Positions 25,866 to 34,716 of a DNA stretch of 64,000 bases are shown here, in pieces. The stretch covers positions 62,001 through 126,000 of the forward strand of contig NZ_VKCZ01000020.1 of the NCBI RefSeq assembly GCF_009299835.1, written 5' to 3'. The notes under the pieces are model-generated. The model had not been told where the DNA came from, did not search any database, and worked only from the letters and a program-made list of their open reading frames with translations. The translations under genes and the position numbers were made by a program. Numbering within the stretch: the stretch's first letter is position 1; the number at the start of each line of letters is the position of its first letter. This stretch comes from Microlunatus speluncae (GTDB lineage Bacteria; Actinomycetota; Actinomycetes; Propionibacteriales; Propionibacteriaceae).

Positions 25866-28520
25866 ATGAGCGAGACCGCACCGCCCGCTGACCGTCGGGA
25901 GCCGGTGGATCTGCAGGAAGAGATCCAGAAGTCCTACCTCGACTACGCGATGAGCGTGATCGTCGGCCGGGCGCTGCCGGATGTCCGGGACGGGCTGAAG
26001 CCGGTGCACCGCCGGATCCTCTACGCCATGTACGACGGCGGTTACCGCCCCGACCGGGGCTGGAACAAGTGCGCCCGCGTCGTCGGCGAGGTGATGGGTC
26101 AGTATCACCCGCACGGCGACAGTGCGATCTACGACACCCTGGTTCGGCTGGCCCAGCCGTGGGTGATGCGGGCGCCACTGGTGCAGGGTCAGGGCAACTT
26201 CGGCTCGCCGGGCAACGACCCCGCGGCGGCGATGCGCTACACCGAGTGCAAGATGGCGCCGCTGGCCATGGAGATGGTCCGCGACATCACCGAGAACACG
26301 GTCGACTTCAAGCCCAACTACGACGGCAAGGAGCAGGAGCCGACGGTCCTGCCGAGCCGGTTCCCGAACGTCCTGGTCAACCCCTCCCCCGGCATCGCCG
26401 TCGGGATGGCGACCAACATCCCGCCGCACAACCTGCGCGAGGTCGCGGCGGCGGTGCACTGGCTGCTGGCGAACCCGGAGGCGACGGCGGAGGAGTTGCT
26501 GGAGGCCTCGATCGAGCGGATCCCGGCCCCGGACTTTCCCAACGGCGCGCTGATCGTGGGTCGCAACGGCATCGAGGACGCGTACCGGACCGGGCGCGGC
26601 TCGATCACCATGCGCGCCGTGGTCGACATCGAGGAGGACAAGTCCGGCCGGGCGCTGCTGGTGGTCACAGAACTGCCGCACATGGTCAACCCGGACAACC
26701 TCGCGGTGAAGATCGCCGATCTGGTCAACTCCGGCCGGATCACCGGGATCGCCGACATCCGCGACGACACCTCGGCCCGGACCGGGCAGCGGCTGGTGAT
26801 CGTGCTCAAGCGTGACGCGCAGCCGCGGGTGGTGCTGAACAACCTCTACAAGCACACCCAGCTGCAGGACACGTTCGGCTGCAACATGCTGGCCCTGGTC
26901 GACGACGTGCCGCGGACGCTGCGGCTGGACCAGTTCATCTCCTACTGGGTGGCACACCAGATCGAGGTCATCCAGCGGCGTACCCAATACCGGTTGGATC
27001 AGGCGGAGAAGGACGCCCACATCTACCGCGGCCTGGTCAAGGCACTGGACGCGCTGGACGAGGTGATCGCCCTGATCCGGCGCAGCCCGAGCACCGACGA
27101 GGCGCGCGAGGGCCTGATCGGGCTGCTGGAGATCGACGAACTGCAGGCGAACGCGATCCTGGACATGCAGCTGCGCCGGCTGGCGGCCTTGGAGCGGCAG
27201 CGGATCATCGACCGGCTGGCCGAGATCGAGGCCCGGATCGCCGACCTGAAGGACATCCTGGCCCGGCCCGAGCGGCAGCGGCAGATCATCGGCGACGAGC
27301 TGACCGAGATCGTCGACAAGTACGGCGACGATCGGCGGACCCAGATCATCGCGGCCGACGGTGATCTCGGCGCCGAGGACCTGATCCCGGACTCCGAGGT
27401 CGTGGTGACCATCACCCGCGGCGGGTACGCGAAGCGGACCAACACCGACCAGTACCGGGTGCAGCGTCGCGGCGGCCGGGGCGTGCGCGGGGCGACGCTG
27501 CGGGTGGACGACGAGGTCGATCACCTGTTCGCGACGACCAATCACCACTGGATCCTGTTCTTCACCAACAAGGGCCGGGTCTACCGGTCGAAGGTGTGGA
27601 TGCTGCCGGAGGCCGGCCGGGACGCCAAGGGCGGTCACGTGGCCGGGCTGCTCTCGTTCCTGCCGGACGAGGAGATCGCGCAGGTGCTGGCGATCCGCGA
27701 CTACGAGGCGTATCCGTACCTGTTGCTGGCGACCAAGCACGGCCTGGTGAAGAAGACGGCCCTGTCGGCGTACGACTCGCCGCGGCAGGCCGGCGTGATC
27801 GCGATCAACTTCCGCGAGGACGACGACGAACTGATCGGCGCCGAGCCGTGCGGGCCGACCGACGACGTGCTGCTGATCTCCCGCAAGGGCCAGTCGATCC
27901 GGTTCTCCGCCGGCGACGACCAGTTGCGGCCGATGGGCCGGGCCACCTCGGGCGTGACCGGGATGAAGTTCCGGGCCGGCGACGAGCTGCTGTCGATGAC
28001 CACCATCCGGGAGCAGGCGGCGGAGGACGAGCTGTTCGTCTTCACCGTCACCGACGGCGGATTTGCGAAGCGGACTAAGGTCTCCGAATACCGTCAACAG
28101 GGCCGCGGCGGGCTGGGGATCAAGGCCATGAAGCTGGCCGAGGATCGCGGATCTTTGGTCGGAGGGCTGGTTGTAACAGAGAATGACCAGGTGATCGCCA
28201 TCAAGGCCAGTGGTCAGATCACCCGGAGCGCCGTGACTGAAGTAGCGGTCAAGGGTCGGGACACCATGGGCGTCAAGTTCGTTGGCGTACGCGAGGGGGA
28301 TTCGGTGGCGGTCATCGCGCTGAATCCGGAGACAACTGCAGAAGCGGTCGAGTTGGACGGTTCCGAGGGCGGTGAGCCCGTAGACGCCGAGGGGCAAGCG
28401 GCGGTCACCGATCCGCAGGACGACTCAACTGAGGCCGTGACAAACACCCCGCAGTCGACGGATGCTGGTGTCGCAGACGCTGAACCGGAATCCGGCGGGG
28501 CCGAGGAGGATGAGACGTGA
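25866..28520 (+). CDS. gyrA: DNA gyrase subunit A
   Basis: 884-residue cleavage-religation subunit. The N-terminal LDYAMSVIVGRALPDVRDGLKPVHRRILYAM is canonical; the quinolone-resistance region reads HPHGDSAIYDTLVRLAQPW with Ser and Asp at the positions of E. coli S83 and D87; catalytic Tyr is in AAMRYTECKM. The C-terminal beta-pinwheel carries the GyrA box QRRGGRGVRG. A long acidic tail (about 60 residues, ending SGGAEEDET) follows the last blade. ATG with GGAG 7 nt upstream. The stop overlaps the DUF3566 start by 4 nt. Confidence 0.97.
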   Translation: MSETAPPADRREPVDLQEEIQKSYLDYAMSVIVGRALPDVRDGLKPVHRRILYAMYDGGYRPDRGWNKCARVVGEVMGQYHPHGDSAIYDTLVRLAQPWVMRAPLVQGQGNFGSPGNDPAAAMRYTECKMAPLAMEMVRDITENTVDFKPNYDGKEQEPTVLPSRFPNVLVNPSPGIAVGMATNIPPHNLREVAAAVHWLLANPEATAEELLEASIERIPAPDFPNGALIVGRNGIEDAYRTGRGSITMRAVVDIEEDKSGRALLVVTELPHMVNPDNLAVKIADLVNSGRITGIADIRDDTSARTGQRLVIVLKRDAQPRVVLNNLYKHTQLQDTFGCNMLALVDDVPRTLRLDQFISYWVAHQIEVIQRRTQYRLDQAEKDAHIYRGLVKALDALDEVIALIRRSPSTDEAREGLIGLLEIDELQANAILDMQLRRLAALERQRIIDRLAEIEARIADLKDILARPERQRQIIGDELTEIVDKYGDDRRTQIIAADGDLGAEDLIPDSEVVVTITRGGYAKRTNTDQYRVQRRGGRGVRGATLRVDDEVDHLFATTNHHWILFFTNKGRVYRSKVWMLPEAGRDAKGGHVAGLLSFLPDEEIAQVLAIRDYEAYPYLLLATKHGLVKKTALSAYDSPRQAGVIAINFREDDDELIGAEPCGPTDDVLLISRKGQSIRFSAGDDQLRPMGRATSGVTGMKFRAGDELLSMTTIREQAAEDELFVFTVTDGGFAKRTKVSEYRQQGRGGLGIKAMKLAEDRGSLVGGLVVTENDQVIAIKASGQITRSAVTEVAVKGRDTMGVKFVGVREGDSVAVIALNPETTAEAVELDGSEGGEPVDAEGQAAVTDPQDDSTEAVTNTPQSTDAGVADAEPESGGAEEDET

Positions 28521-29662
28521 GCGAAGGCAACCGGAGCCAGGTTCCCCGTGAGGGAACCCCTCCCCGGGGCACGGGACCCGGCGGAGGTGACAGCCCGGCC
28601 AACGCCGCTCGGGGTCAGAACGGGGCCGGTCCAGGAAGTCCTGGATCGCGCAACGCACGAGTCGCCACCGGGAACCGACCGGGCATGAACCCCCGGCCGG
28701 TCTCCTCGCCGCCGCCGCAGAACGGGTCTCCCGTGCGGCCGAGCAACGGGAACGGCAACGGGAACTACGGGCGGAACGGTTCCGGGCAGACCCCGGGACG
28801 GGTCGGCCAGCCCGGCCCCGGCTCGGCCCAGTCGCCCCGCCCGGCCCAGAGCCGGCCCGGCGCGCCGCAGGGCGGTTCGGACCCGTCGAAGGAATCACTG
28901 CGCAACAAGCTGGGTCTCGGCCAGAAGCCCCAGCCGGGCGGCAGCCGCCCCGGCAGCTCGGCCGCCTCGCCGAATGCCGCCGGACCGGGTGTGCCCGCCG
29001 GTCGGCCGCCGGTCGCGCGACCCGCCGCCGCCCGCCAGCCGGGCACCCCGGCCGCCCGGGTGAACCAGCCCGCCGCTCGGCCCGGCCAGCCGGCCACCGC
29101 CCGGACGACGCCTCAGGTCGATCCCGGCCGCCCCGGCGTTCCGACCGAGGACCGCACCGAGGTGCGTCCCGCCTCGGCGCTGGCCGTACCGTCGCCGACC
29201 CGGACCGCCGGCACCGCCGCGTCCGCCGGCTCGCCGACCGACCGCGCCCGCGCCGAGCTGGGTCTGCCGCCGAAGCCCGGCACCGCGCGCCGGACCCGTA
29301 AGGCCCGACTGCGGCTGTCCCGGCTGGACCCGTGGTCGGTGATGAAGACCTCGTTCCTGTTCTCGATCTCCGCCGGCATCGTGCTCGTCGTCGCCGTCTA
29401 CGCCGTCTGGACCGTGCTCGAGGGATCGGGCCTGTTCGAGTCGATCAACGTGATGATCGGGTCGGTCACCGACGCTCCGAACGACACCACGCCGTTCCGG
29501 ATCGAGGAGTACGTGAACACGCCCAAGGTGATGGGTGTCGCCGCCCTGATCGCCTGCGTCGACGTGGTCATCCTGACCGCCCTGGCCACCCTGGGCTCGT
29601 TCCTCTACAACCTCGCCGCCACCATGCTCGGCGGCCTCGAAGTCACCCTCGCCGAAGACTGA
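28517..29662 (+). CDS. DUF3566 domain membrane protein
   Basis: 381 residues. About 270 N-terminal residues are low-complexity Pro/Gly/Ser/Arg/Asn sequence. The conserved DUF3566 domain starts near RLSRLDPWSVMKTSFLFSISAGIVLVVAVYAVW, followed by IGSVTDAPNDTTPFRIEEYV and a second TM (VMGVAALIACVDVVILTALATLGSFLYNLAA). Two TM helices. This gene lies next to gyrA throughout Actinobacteria; its Mycobacterium counterpart CwsA works in cell wall synthesis and polarity, a suggestive link only. The GTG start overlaps gyrA. Confidence 0.88.
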   Translation: MSEGNRSQVPREGTPPRGTGPGGGDSPANAARGQNGAGPGSPGSRNARVATGNRPGMNPRPVSSPPPQNGSPVRPSNGNGNGNYGRNGSGQTPGRVGQPGPGSAQSPRPAQSRPGAPQGGSDPSKESLRNKLGLGQKPQPGGSRPGSSAASPNAAGPGVPAGRPPVARPAAARQPGTPAARVNQPAARPGQPATARTTPQVDPGRPGVPTEDRTEVRPASALAVPSPTRTAGTAASAGSPTDRARAELGLPPKPGTARRTRKARLRLSRLDPWSVMKTSFLFSISAGIVLVVAVYAVWTVLEGSGLFESINVMIGSVTDAPNDTTPFRIEEYVNTPKVMGVAALIACVDVVILTALATLGSFLYNLAATMLGGLEVTLAED

Positions 29663-29716
29663 TCCACTCCGACCCCCGAGTCCCCCTCTCCCTGAGCTTG
29701 GGCAGGCCGCTTGGGG

Positions 29717-30037
29717 TGTTCGTCCCCTGAGCCTGTCGAAGGGCAAGCCGGTCGGGGTGTTCGTACCCTGAGCCTGTCGAAGGGCAAGCCGGTCGGGGTG
29801 TTCGTCCCCTGAGCCTGTCGAAGGGCAAGCCGGTCGGGGTGTTCGTCCCCTGAGCCTGTCGAAGGGCAAGCCGGTCGGGGTGTTCGTCCCCTGAGCCTGT
29901 CGAAGGGCAAGCCGGTCGGGGTGTTCGTCCCCTGAGCCTGTCGAAGGGCAAGCCGGTCGGGGTGTTCGTACCCTGAGCCTGTCGAAGGGCAAGCCGCTTG
30001 GGGTGTTCGTACCCTGAGCCTGTCGAAGGGCAAGCCC
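29717..30037. repeat. Tandem array of eight 41-bp units built from the dispersed repeat
   Basis: Units begin at 29717, 29758, 29799, 29840, 29881, 29922, 29963 and 30004, exactly 41 bp apart. Each has TGTTCGT(C/A)CCCTGAGC followed by CTGTCGAAGGGCAAGCC and a GGTCGGGG linker. Units 2, 7 and 8 carry CGTACC instead of CGTCCC; the linker after unit 7 (and before unit 1) is GCTTGGGG. A degenerate partial copy (29688-29716) lies upstream. Because 41 is not a multiple of 3 the frame shifts every unit, so long open frames over it are artefacts. Located between convergent DUF3566 and PhyH-like genes. Confidence 0.95.
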
Positions 30038-30105
30038 CATCCGCCCGAAGCACAAGCCGGTCAGCTCGGCGACCGGATCCTTCGTCTCCGCACCACCTAC
30101 TCGTG

Positions 30106-30153
30106 CTTCGCGCCCGCCGTAGGTGCCGCGAAGCTCTAGAAAAGGGCGCGAAG
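30106..30153. terminator. Stem-loop in the convergent DUF3566/PhyH gap
   Basis: CTTCGCGCCC (30106-30115) and GGGCGCGAAG (30144-30153) are perfect 10-bp inverted arms with a 28-nt loop. A role as terminator is inferred from location; no T-run follows. Confidence 0.45.
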
Positions 30154-30202
30154 GCCGGCCAGCGCGCCGCGCCGCGATCACCGATCTCGCCACCCGCTCC
30201 AG

Positions 30203-30245
30203 GCGCGACCGTTATCGGCCGCCGCGACCGCTGCAACGGTCGCGC
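30203..30245. terminator. Second stem-loop downstream of the PhyH-like gene
   Basis: GCGCGACCGTT (30203-30213) pairs perfectly with AACGGTCGCGC (30235-30245) over a 21-nt loop, 46 bp after the PhyH-like stop on the minus strand. Probably a terminator for that gene. Confidence 0.5.
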
Positions 30246-30290
30246 GGGCCGACAACAGTCGCGCGACGCGGGGTTCGGACTGGCCTGGGC

Positions 30291-31106
30291 TCAGTGGCCC
30301 TCGGGCAACTCCCAACCGGTGCCACACGGGCCGCCGGCGGCGGACTCGTCGATCCACACCTCGTCGCCGGCCGGAGTCAGCAACGGCTGGTAGAACGTTG
30401 CGATCTCCACGCTGGCCTGCGGCACATAGTGGAAGATCAGCGACCGCCGAAACCGAGTTTCGCTGGAGTTGGGCAAGGATCCGTGCACGGTGCTGCCGTG
30501 GAAGAACAGCACGTCCCCGGCCCGCATCTCGGTCTGGACGGTGCTCAACCCCGGCGGGATGGACACCTGGACCGACGAGAAGGACTCGCTCTCGTCGGCC
30601 GGCTCCGGGCATTCCAGGTCGTACACATGGGAGCCGGGGACGACCTTCAGACCGCCGTTCTCCGCATCGCAGTCGTCGACGGCGATCCAGGCGGCGAGGC
30701 AGGTCTCCGGATGGGCCCGCAGAAACAGGTTGTCCTGGTGCAGCGCCTGACCCCGCGCGGTCGGCGGCTTGAAGTAGAACATGGACTGCGCTGCGAACGT
30801 CGGCCCGAGCAGCTGCTGCACGCGCTGCATGATCCGCGGCTCCAGCATCCAGTGCCGGGACAGCCGCCCGACCTCGAGCTCGGGCCGCCGGTGCGGCTGG
30901 ACGAATCGCGGGTAGCGGGCGAGCGGATCATCGTCCGGCACCCCGTCGTTGTGCCCGATCGAGTTGTCGAGCTCGACCTGCTCGGTGAACGCGACCTTGA
31001 TCGTTTCGATCTCGTCGGCGGTGAGCAGCCCGCGGACGTGGACCACCCCGTTGTCGCGGTAGGCGTCGGCCAGCTCGACGTCGGGCTCCAGCAAGATATG
31101 TGACAT
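30291..31106 (-). CDS. Phytanoyl-CoA dioxygenase (PhyH) family oxygenase
   Basis: 271-residue Fe(II)/2-oxoglutarate oxygenase. The iron facial triad is visible as His and Asp in ALHQDNLFLRAHP and the distal His in FFHGSTVHGSLPN; the 2-oxoglutarate Arg is in ETRFRRSLIFHYVP. The substrate is unknown; members near sugar genes are common and uncharacterised. The ATG at 31106 has GGAGG 8 nt upstream, so the longer frame is not used. It diverges from an AraC regulator only about 20 bp away, which probably controls it. Confidence 0.9.
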   Translation of the reverse strand: MSHILLEPDVELADAYRDNGVVHVRGLLTADEIETIKVAFTEQVELDNSIGHNDGVPDDDPLARYPRFVQPHRRPELEVGRLSRHWMLEPRIMQRVQQLLGPTFAAQSMFYFKPPTARGQALHQDNLFLRAHPETCLAAWIAVDDCDAENGGLKVVPGSHVYDLECPEPADESESFSSVQVSIPPGLSTVQTEMRAGDVLFFHGSTVHGSLPNSSETRFRRSLIFHYVPQASVEIATFYQPLLTPAGDEVWIDESAAGGPCGTGWELPEGH

Positions 31107-31128
31107 AACCCGATCCTCCGTGCTGATC

Positions 31129-31989
31129 ATGGACCGAGCCATGGAGTCTGCGGCCGACTTCATGGAAGATCATGCTGTGGGCACCACGCGGATCGAGTCC
31201 TACACGCCGCAGGTCGAGGCGGTCGAGGCCGGGCACCTGACCGAAGGGGCCGAGTACGCGACGTACCGCAGCGGCGGCACCACCGACTGGTTGCTGATCC
31301 AGACCCTGGCCGGCGCCGGCCGCTTCGGCATCGACACCGCCGAGGTGATCGTCGGCCCGGACTCGGTGGCCCTGCTCCGGCCCGGCACCGTGCACGACTA
31401 CGGCTCACATCATGATCACTGGGAGCTCCGCTTCGCCCACTTCCATCCCCGCGCCGAATGGCTGGCCCTGCTCGACTGGCCCGAAGCCGCCCCCGGCCTG
31501 CGCCTGCTGGACCTCTCCCCCGCCCTGTCCCTGCGCGTCGCCGACGCCCTCGCCCTGGCCGCCCGGCACACGATGAGCGGCGTGGCCCGGGCTCAACTGT
31601 TCGGCGCCAACGCCGTCGAGCTCGCCCTGCTCTGGTGCGACACCCAGAATCCGGGCGAGGGCGAGATGGACGACCGCGTCCTCGCCGTCATCGAACACAT
31701 CGGCCGCCACCTGACCGACCCCCTCTCCATCGCCGACCTGGCCGCCGTCGCCAACCTCTCCACCTCCCGGCTCGGCCACCTCTTCGCCGAGCAGGTCGGC
31801 AGCAGCCCGCAACAGTTCGTCCAGGCCCGCCGGATCGGCCTGGCCAAGCAACTGCTCGATCTGACCAACCGTCCGATCGCCGACATCGCCGCCGAAGTCG
31901 GCTACCCCGACCCCCTCTACTTCTCCACCAGATTCCGCCGCCAGGTCGGCCTCAGCCCCTCCGCGTACCGGGCCCGGAGCAGGGGCTGA
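31129..31989 (+). CDS. AraC-family transcriptional regulator
   Basis: 286 residues from ATG 31129. N-terminal cupin-like sensor (GAGRFGIDTAEVIVGPDSVALLRPGTVHDYGSHHDHWELRFAHFHP) and C-terminal double helix-turn-helix (LSIADLAAVANLSTSRLGHLFAEQVGSSPQQFVQARR ... PIADIAAEVGYPDPLYFSTRFRRQVGLSPSAYR). Several in-frame starts exist (GTG 31120, ATG 31141, ATG 31162, GTG 31177); homologues usually start close to the cupin, so the true start may be as late as 31177. Divergent from the PhyH-like gene. Confidence 0.9.
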   Translation: MDRAMESAADFMEDHAVGTTRIESYTPQVEAVEAGHLTEGAEYATYRSGGTTDWLLIQTLAGAGRFGIDTAEVIVGPDSVALLRPGTVHDYGSHHDHWELRFAHFHPRAEWLALLDWPEAAPGLRLLDLSPALSLRVADALALAARHTMSGVARAQLFGANAVELALLWCDTQNPGEGEMDDRVLAVIEHIGRHLTDPLSIADLAAVANLSTSRLGHLFAEQVGSSPQQFVQARRIGLAKQLLDLTNRPIADIAAEVGYPDPLYFSTRFRRQVGLSPSAYRARSRG

Positions 31990-31999
31990 GGTTACCGAT

Positions 32000-32029
32000 T
32001 TGAGGCAGGTCCTTGCGATGCACTAATCT
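32000..32029 (+). promoter_or_regulatory. tRNA-Ile promoter
   Basis: TTGAGG (32000-32005), an 18-bp spacer and TAATCT (32024-32029). Start of transcription would be near 32036, leaving about 29 nt before the mature tRNA. Confidence 0.6.
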
Positions 32030-32064
32030 GTCCGTTCGTGCCCCCGCGGGCACTCCGCAGTCGC

Positions 32065-32138
32065 GGGCCTATAGCTCAGACGGTTAGAGCGTTGCCCTGA
32101 TAAGGCAAAGGTCAGTGGTTCAAGTCCACTTAGGCCCA
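32065..32138 (+). tRNA. tRNA-Ile (GAT)
   Basis: 74-nt cloverleaf folded by eye: acceptor GGGCCTA/TAGGCCC, D-arm GCTC/GAGC, anticodon stem TTGCC/GGCAA with loop CTGATAA (anticodon GAT at 32099-32101), 5-nt variable loop, T-arm AGTGG/CCACT with loop TTCAAGT, discriminator A. The 3' CCA is not fully encoded (ACCCC follows). A tRNA-Ile after gyrA is the typical actinobacterial location. Confidence 0.97.
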
Positions 32139-32183
32139 CCCCGCAATCCCAGCCCATGATCATCCAGCCTCGCTGGAACGGCT

Positions 32184-32843
32184 TCAGTGGGCCTTGAGAA
32201 GTTCCCAGTGGCCCTCGGAGACGACGTCGACCGAGCCGTCTGCCGCTACCGAGATCGCGGTCTCGTCATCGATCGCGTACGCCGCTCCCGGAAGCTTCGT
32301 CGCCCACCGGCGTGCGCTGTCCAGGGTGTTGTCGGGCCAGTCCGGGTAGTCCAGGTGCGGGAAGATCGAGAAGTCGACGATCCCTAGGGTCTCGTCGCTG
32401 GCGGCATCCGGCCAGGCGACGAACTCGTCGCCGATCCGGGGAGTCATCACCATGCTGCCCGCGCTCATCCCCACCCAGACCGTCTCGTCGAGGGATGGCA
32501 GGAGGTCGGCCAGCCCGCTCTGCCGCATCCAGTGACACAGGTAGGTCGCGTCGCCACCGTCGGCCAGGAGGACATCGGCGTTGCGAACCCAGGAAACCCA
32601 ACGCTCCGCAGCGATGCTGGGCAAGGCCGTGAGTTCGAGCATCCCGACCGACTTCCAGCCCGCGTTGCACAGGCTGCCCGTGACGCCGTACCAAACCGTC
32701 TCCGGCGTGCAACCGGGGTGGCCGTACTTCGCCGTGGGGATGAACAGCGCGGTGCTCTCGGCGATCGGTTGGCCCAGCAACTCGGTCAGCGCGTGCCGGA
32801 TGGTCGAGTTCTGGATGCCCCCGGAGGTGAGGAGCAGCTTCAT
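32184..32843 (-). CDS. Peptidase S51 family (dipeptidase E-like)
   Basis: 219-residue class-I-glutamine-amidotransferase-like serine peptidase. The nucleophile elbow GMSAGSM carries the catalytic Ser; upstream are LFIPTAKYG and NADVLLADGGDATYLCHWM, matching the glycine-rich loop of the family. Family members cleave Asp-X dipeptides or are cyanophycinase relatives; substrate not known here. TAGGCT on this strand (32856-32851) ends 7 nt before the ATG and no ribosome-binding site is seen, so the mRNA is probably leaderless. Confidence 0.87.
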   Translation of the reverse strand: MKLLLTSGGIQNSTIRHALTELLGQPIAESTALFIPTAKYGHPGCTPETVWYGVTGSLCNAGWKSVGMLELTALPSIAAERWVSWVRNADVLLADGGDATYLCHWMRQSGLADLLPSLDETVWVGMSAGSMVMTPRIGDEFVAWPDAASDETLGIVDFSIFPHLDYPDWPDNTLDSARRWATKLPGAAYAIDDETAISVAADGSVDVVSEGHWELLKAH

Positions 32844-32887
32844 GTCAGGCAGCCTACGGGGCCGACCGGCCCGGCTACGCTGCGGAG
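32844..32887. promoter_or_regulatory. Back-to-back leaderless promoters, S51 peptidase / PP2C-like
   Basis: In this 44-bp gap, TAGGCT (minus strand, 32856-32851) is 7 nt from the S51 ATG and TACGCT (plus strand, 32876-32881) is 6 nt from the PP2C-like ATG. The arrangement repeats that seen at 9371-9406. Confidence 0.6.
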
Positions 32888-33673
32888 ATGCCCGACCCGC
32901 TGCGCCATCGGATCGCGACTCTCCCCGGCACTCCTGATCGTCCGAACGAGGACTACGCCGACGTGAAGGGCAACGTGGCCGTGCTCCTGGACGGTGCCGG
33001 CATCAAGGCCGTGCCCACCGGCTGCCGGCACAACGTGCACTGGTTCGTGCAGCAACTCGGCCCGGCCGTGCTGACGCACGCGGCCGGGGCGATGGGGCTC
33101 GACGAGGCGCTGCGCCGGGCGATCAATCAGGTCCGTGAGCTGCACGTCGACACCTGTGATCTTGATCATCCCTATTCACCGGCGGCGACGGCGATCATCG
33201 TCCGGGTCACCGAGCAGGTGGAGGCGCTGCTCCTCGCCGACTCGACGCTCGTCGTACGGCACCCCGATGAGCAACTGTCGGTGATCACCGATGAACGGTT
33301 CGCGACGCTCCAGGCTCGGCTCATCAGCGAAGGTGTGGTGCCGAAACCCGGCTGGATGGGGCCCTACATCAACCGGCCGGAAGGCTACTGGATGGCCGGA
33401 GCCGTGCCGGTCGCGGCCGACAACGCCGTCCTCCGGTCCTGGCCCGCCGATCAGGTCAGCTCGCTGGTGCTGCTGTCCGACGGGGCGACCCGGCCGGTCG
33501 ACCTCTTCCACCGCCAGACCTGGCCGGAGTTGATCAACACGGTTGCCGGCGAAGGGCCGGGGCGAGTCCTCGAACAGGTCCGGGTGATCGAGGACACCGA
33601 CCCGGAGCACGAACGTTGGCCCCGCGCCAAGACCCACGACGACGCCACCATTCTGGCTGTCGACCTCGGCTGA
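32888..33673 (+). CDS. PP2C-like protein phosphatase
   Basis: 261-residue protein with the metal-coordinating aspartates of PPM/PP2C Ser/Thr phosphatases: PNEDYADV near the N-terminus, VAVLLDGAG, LVLLSDGATRP, and THDDATILAVDLG at the C-terminus. It is cytoplasmic, with no sensor domain and no TM. The family dephosphorylates proteins or regulates anti-sigma cascades; no kinase lies nearby. Leaderless start (TACGCT 6 nt upstream). Confidence 0.8.
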   Translation: MPDPLRHRIATLPGTPDRPNEDYADVKGNVAVLLDGAGIKAVPTGCRHNVHWFVQQLGPAVLTHAAGAMGLDEALRRAINQVRELHVDTCDLDHPYSPAATAIIVRVTEQVEALLLADSTLVVRHPDEQLSVITDERFATLQARLISEGVVPKPGWMGPYINRPEGYWMAGAVPVAADNAVLRSWPADQVSSLVLLSDGATRPVDLFHRQTWPELINTVAGEGPGRVLEQVRVIEDTDPEHERWPRAKTHDDATILAVDLG

Positions 33674-33709
33674 CCGCCGCATCGTCGCGATTGCTGCAAA
33701 GCTGGGTGG

Positions 33710-34528
33710 ATGACAGGTCTTCTGCGTTTCAGTGGCCGGACGGTGCTGATCACCGGCGCCGGGTACGGGATCGGGCGGGCGTGTGCCTTTCGGCTGGCCG
33801 CCGAAGGGGCGCGGACGGCGGTGACGGATCTGGACGAGTCGGCCGCTCGGGCGGTCGCGGCGGAGCTTCCCGGTCCGGACGGCGTTGATCATGCTGCCTA
33901 TCCGATGGACGTCACCGACACCGACTCGGTGAACCGCACAGTTGATCAAGTTGCCGCGGACCTGGGCGGGCTCGACGTCCTGATCAACGTCGCCGGCGGC
34001 GACACGATGCACGGCGCCTTCGAGGAGACCGAGGACGAGGTCTGGGCGCGGATGCTCGACCTCAATCTGCTTGGCGTCGTCCGCTGCTGCCGGGCCGCGA
34101 CCCCACACCTACGCCGGAGCACCAGGGCCCCGGGGATCGTGACGATCAGTTCGATCAACGGCTTGACCGCGTTGGGCAGCGAGCCCTACTCGGCGGCGAA
34201 GGCGGGTCTTTCGTCGCTCACGACCAATCTCGCCCACTCGCTCGGACGCGACGGGATCAGGGTCAACGCGGTGGCCCCGGCCACGATCAAGACCCGGGTT
34301 TGGGATGACCAGCCGGGCGGGGCCGATCGGCTCCGTGGTCTCTATCCGCTCGGCCGGGTCGGTGAACCCGACGATGTCGCCGCCGCAGTGGCGTTCCTCG
34401 CCTCGAGCGACGCGGCCTGGATCACCGGGCACGTCCTCCCCGTCGACGGCGGACTGCTGACCAGCCACGGCTCCATATCCCAGTGTCGGCCCAACTTAGC
34501 TAGACGGCATGAGGTTCGAAACCGCTAG
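33710..34528 (+). CDS. SDR-family oxidoreductase with atypical C-terminus
   Basis: 272-residue short-chain dehydrogenase. NAD(P) motif ITGAGYGIGRA, structural NVAGG, catalytic Ser in TISSINGL and Tyr/Lys in YSAAKAG, then NAVAPATIKTR. Classical SDRs end shortly after the VDGGLLT segment; here the frame goes on for about 20 residues (ISQCRPNLARRHEVRNR) in DNA of different composition. The original 3' end may have been replaced when the 34.5-40 kb island was inserted. Substrate unknown. Confidence 0.85.
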   Translation: MTGLLRFSGRTVLITGAGYGIGRACAFRLAAEGARTAVTDLDESAARAVAAELPGPDGVDHAAYPMDVTDTDSVNRTVDQVAADLGGLDVLINVAGGDTMHGAFEETEDEVWARMLDLNLLGVVRCCRAATPHLRRSTRAPGIVTISSINGLTALGSEPYSAAKAGLSSLTTNLAHSLGRDGIRVNAVAPATIKTRVWDDQPGGADRLRGLYPLGRVGEPDDVAAAVAFLASSDAAWITGHVLPVDGGLLTSHGSISQCRPNLARRHEVRNR

Positions 34529-34716
34529 GTGGCTCGCGAGCCATCTCAGAACTAGCCACGGGCGACCGCTGGAGCAGCTGTTGGGCTGGTGGTGCCGTCT
34601 TGAGGACGACGGCGTAGCGAGCCTAAGATCAGAGCATCGTCAAACACGACGTTGACCGCTTGCCCTCTTAACCAAGAATAGCTGCGTCACCGCGAGACGG
34701 AGGGTAGCGTCGAAGC

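Noticed and set aside
29717..30037. CRISPR array
   Set aside because: Units are contiguous and 41 bp apart with nearly identical linkers, so there are no unique spacers, and no cas genes are nearby.
29605..30236. Long frames over the tandem repeats with PFDRLRGRTPRP- and ALRQAQGTNTP-like repeats
   Set aside because: They are translations of the 41-bp array in rotating frames; no ribosome-binding site, and they carry no information beyond the DNA repeat.
32065..34530. tRNA-Ile as attachment site of the 34.5-40 kb island
   Set aside because: The tRNA is 2.4 kb from the island edge, complete, with three normal core-like genes between, and no tRNA fragment is seen at the right end.
34640..34690. 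TTGACC ... AGAATA as promoter of the PLD-like gene
   Set aside because: Spacing is right (17 bp) but the -10 match is poor, so I do not claim it.
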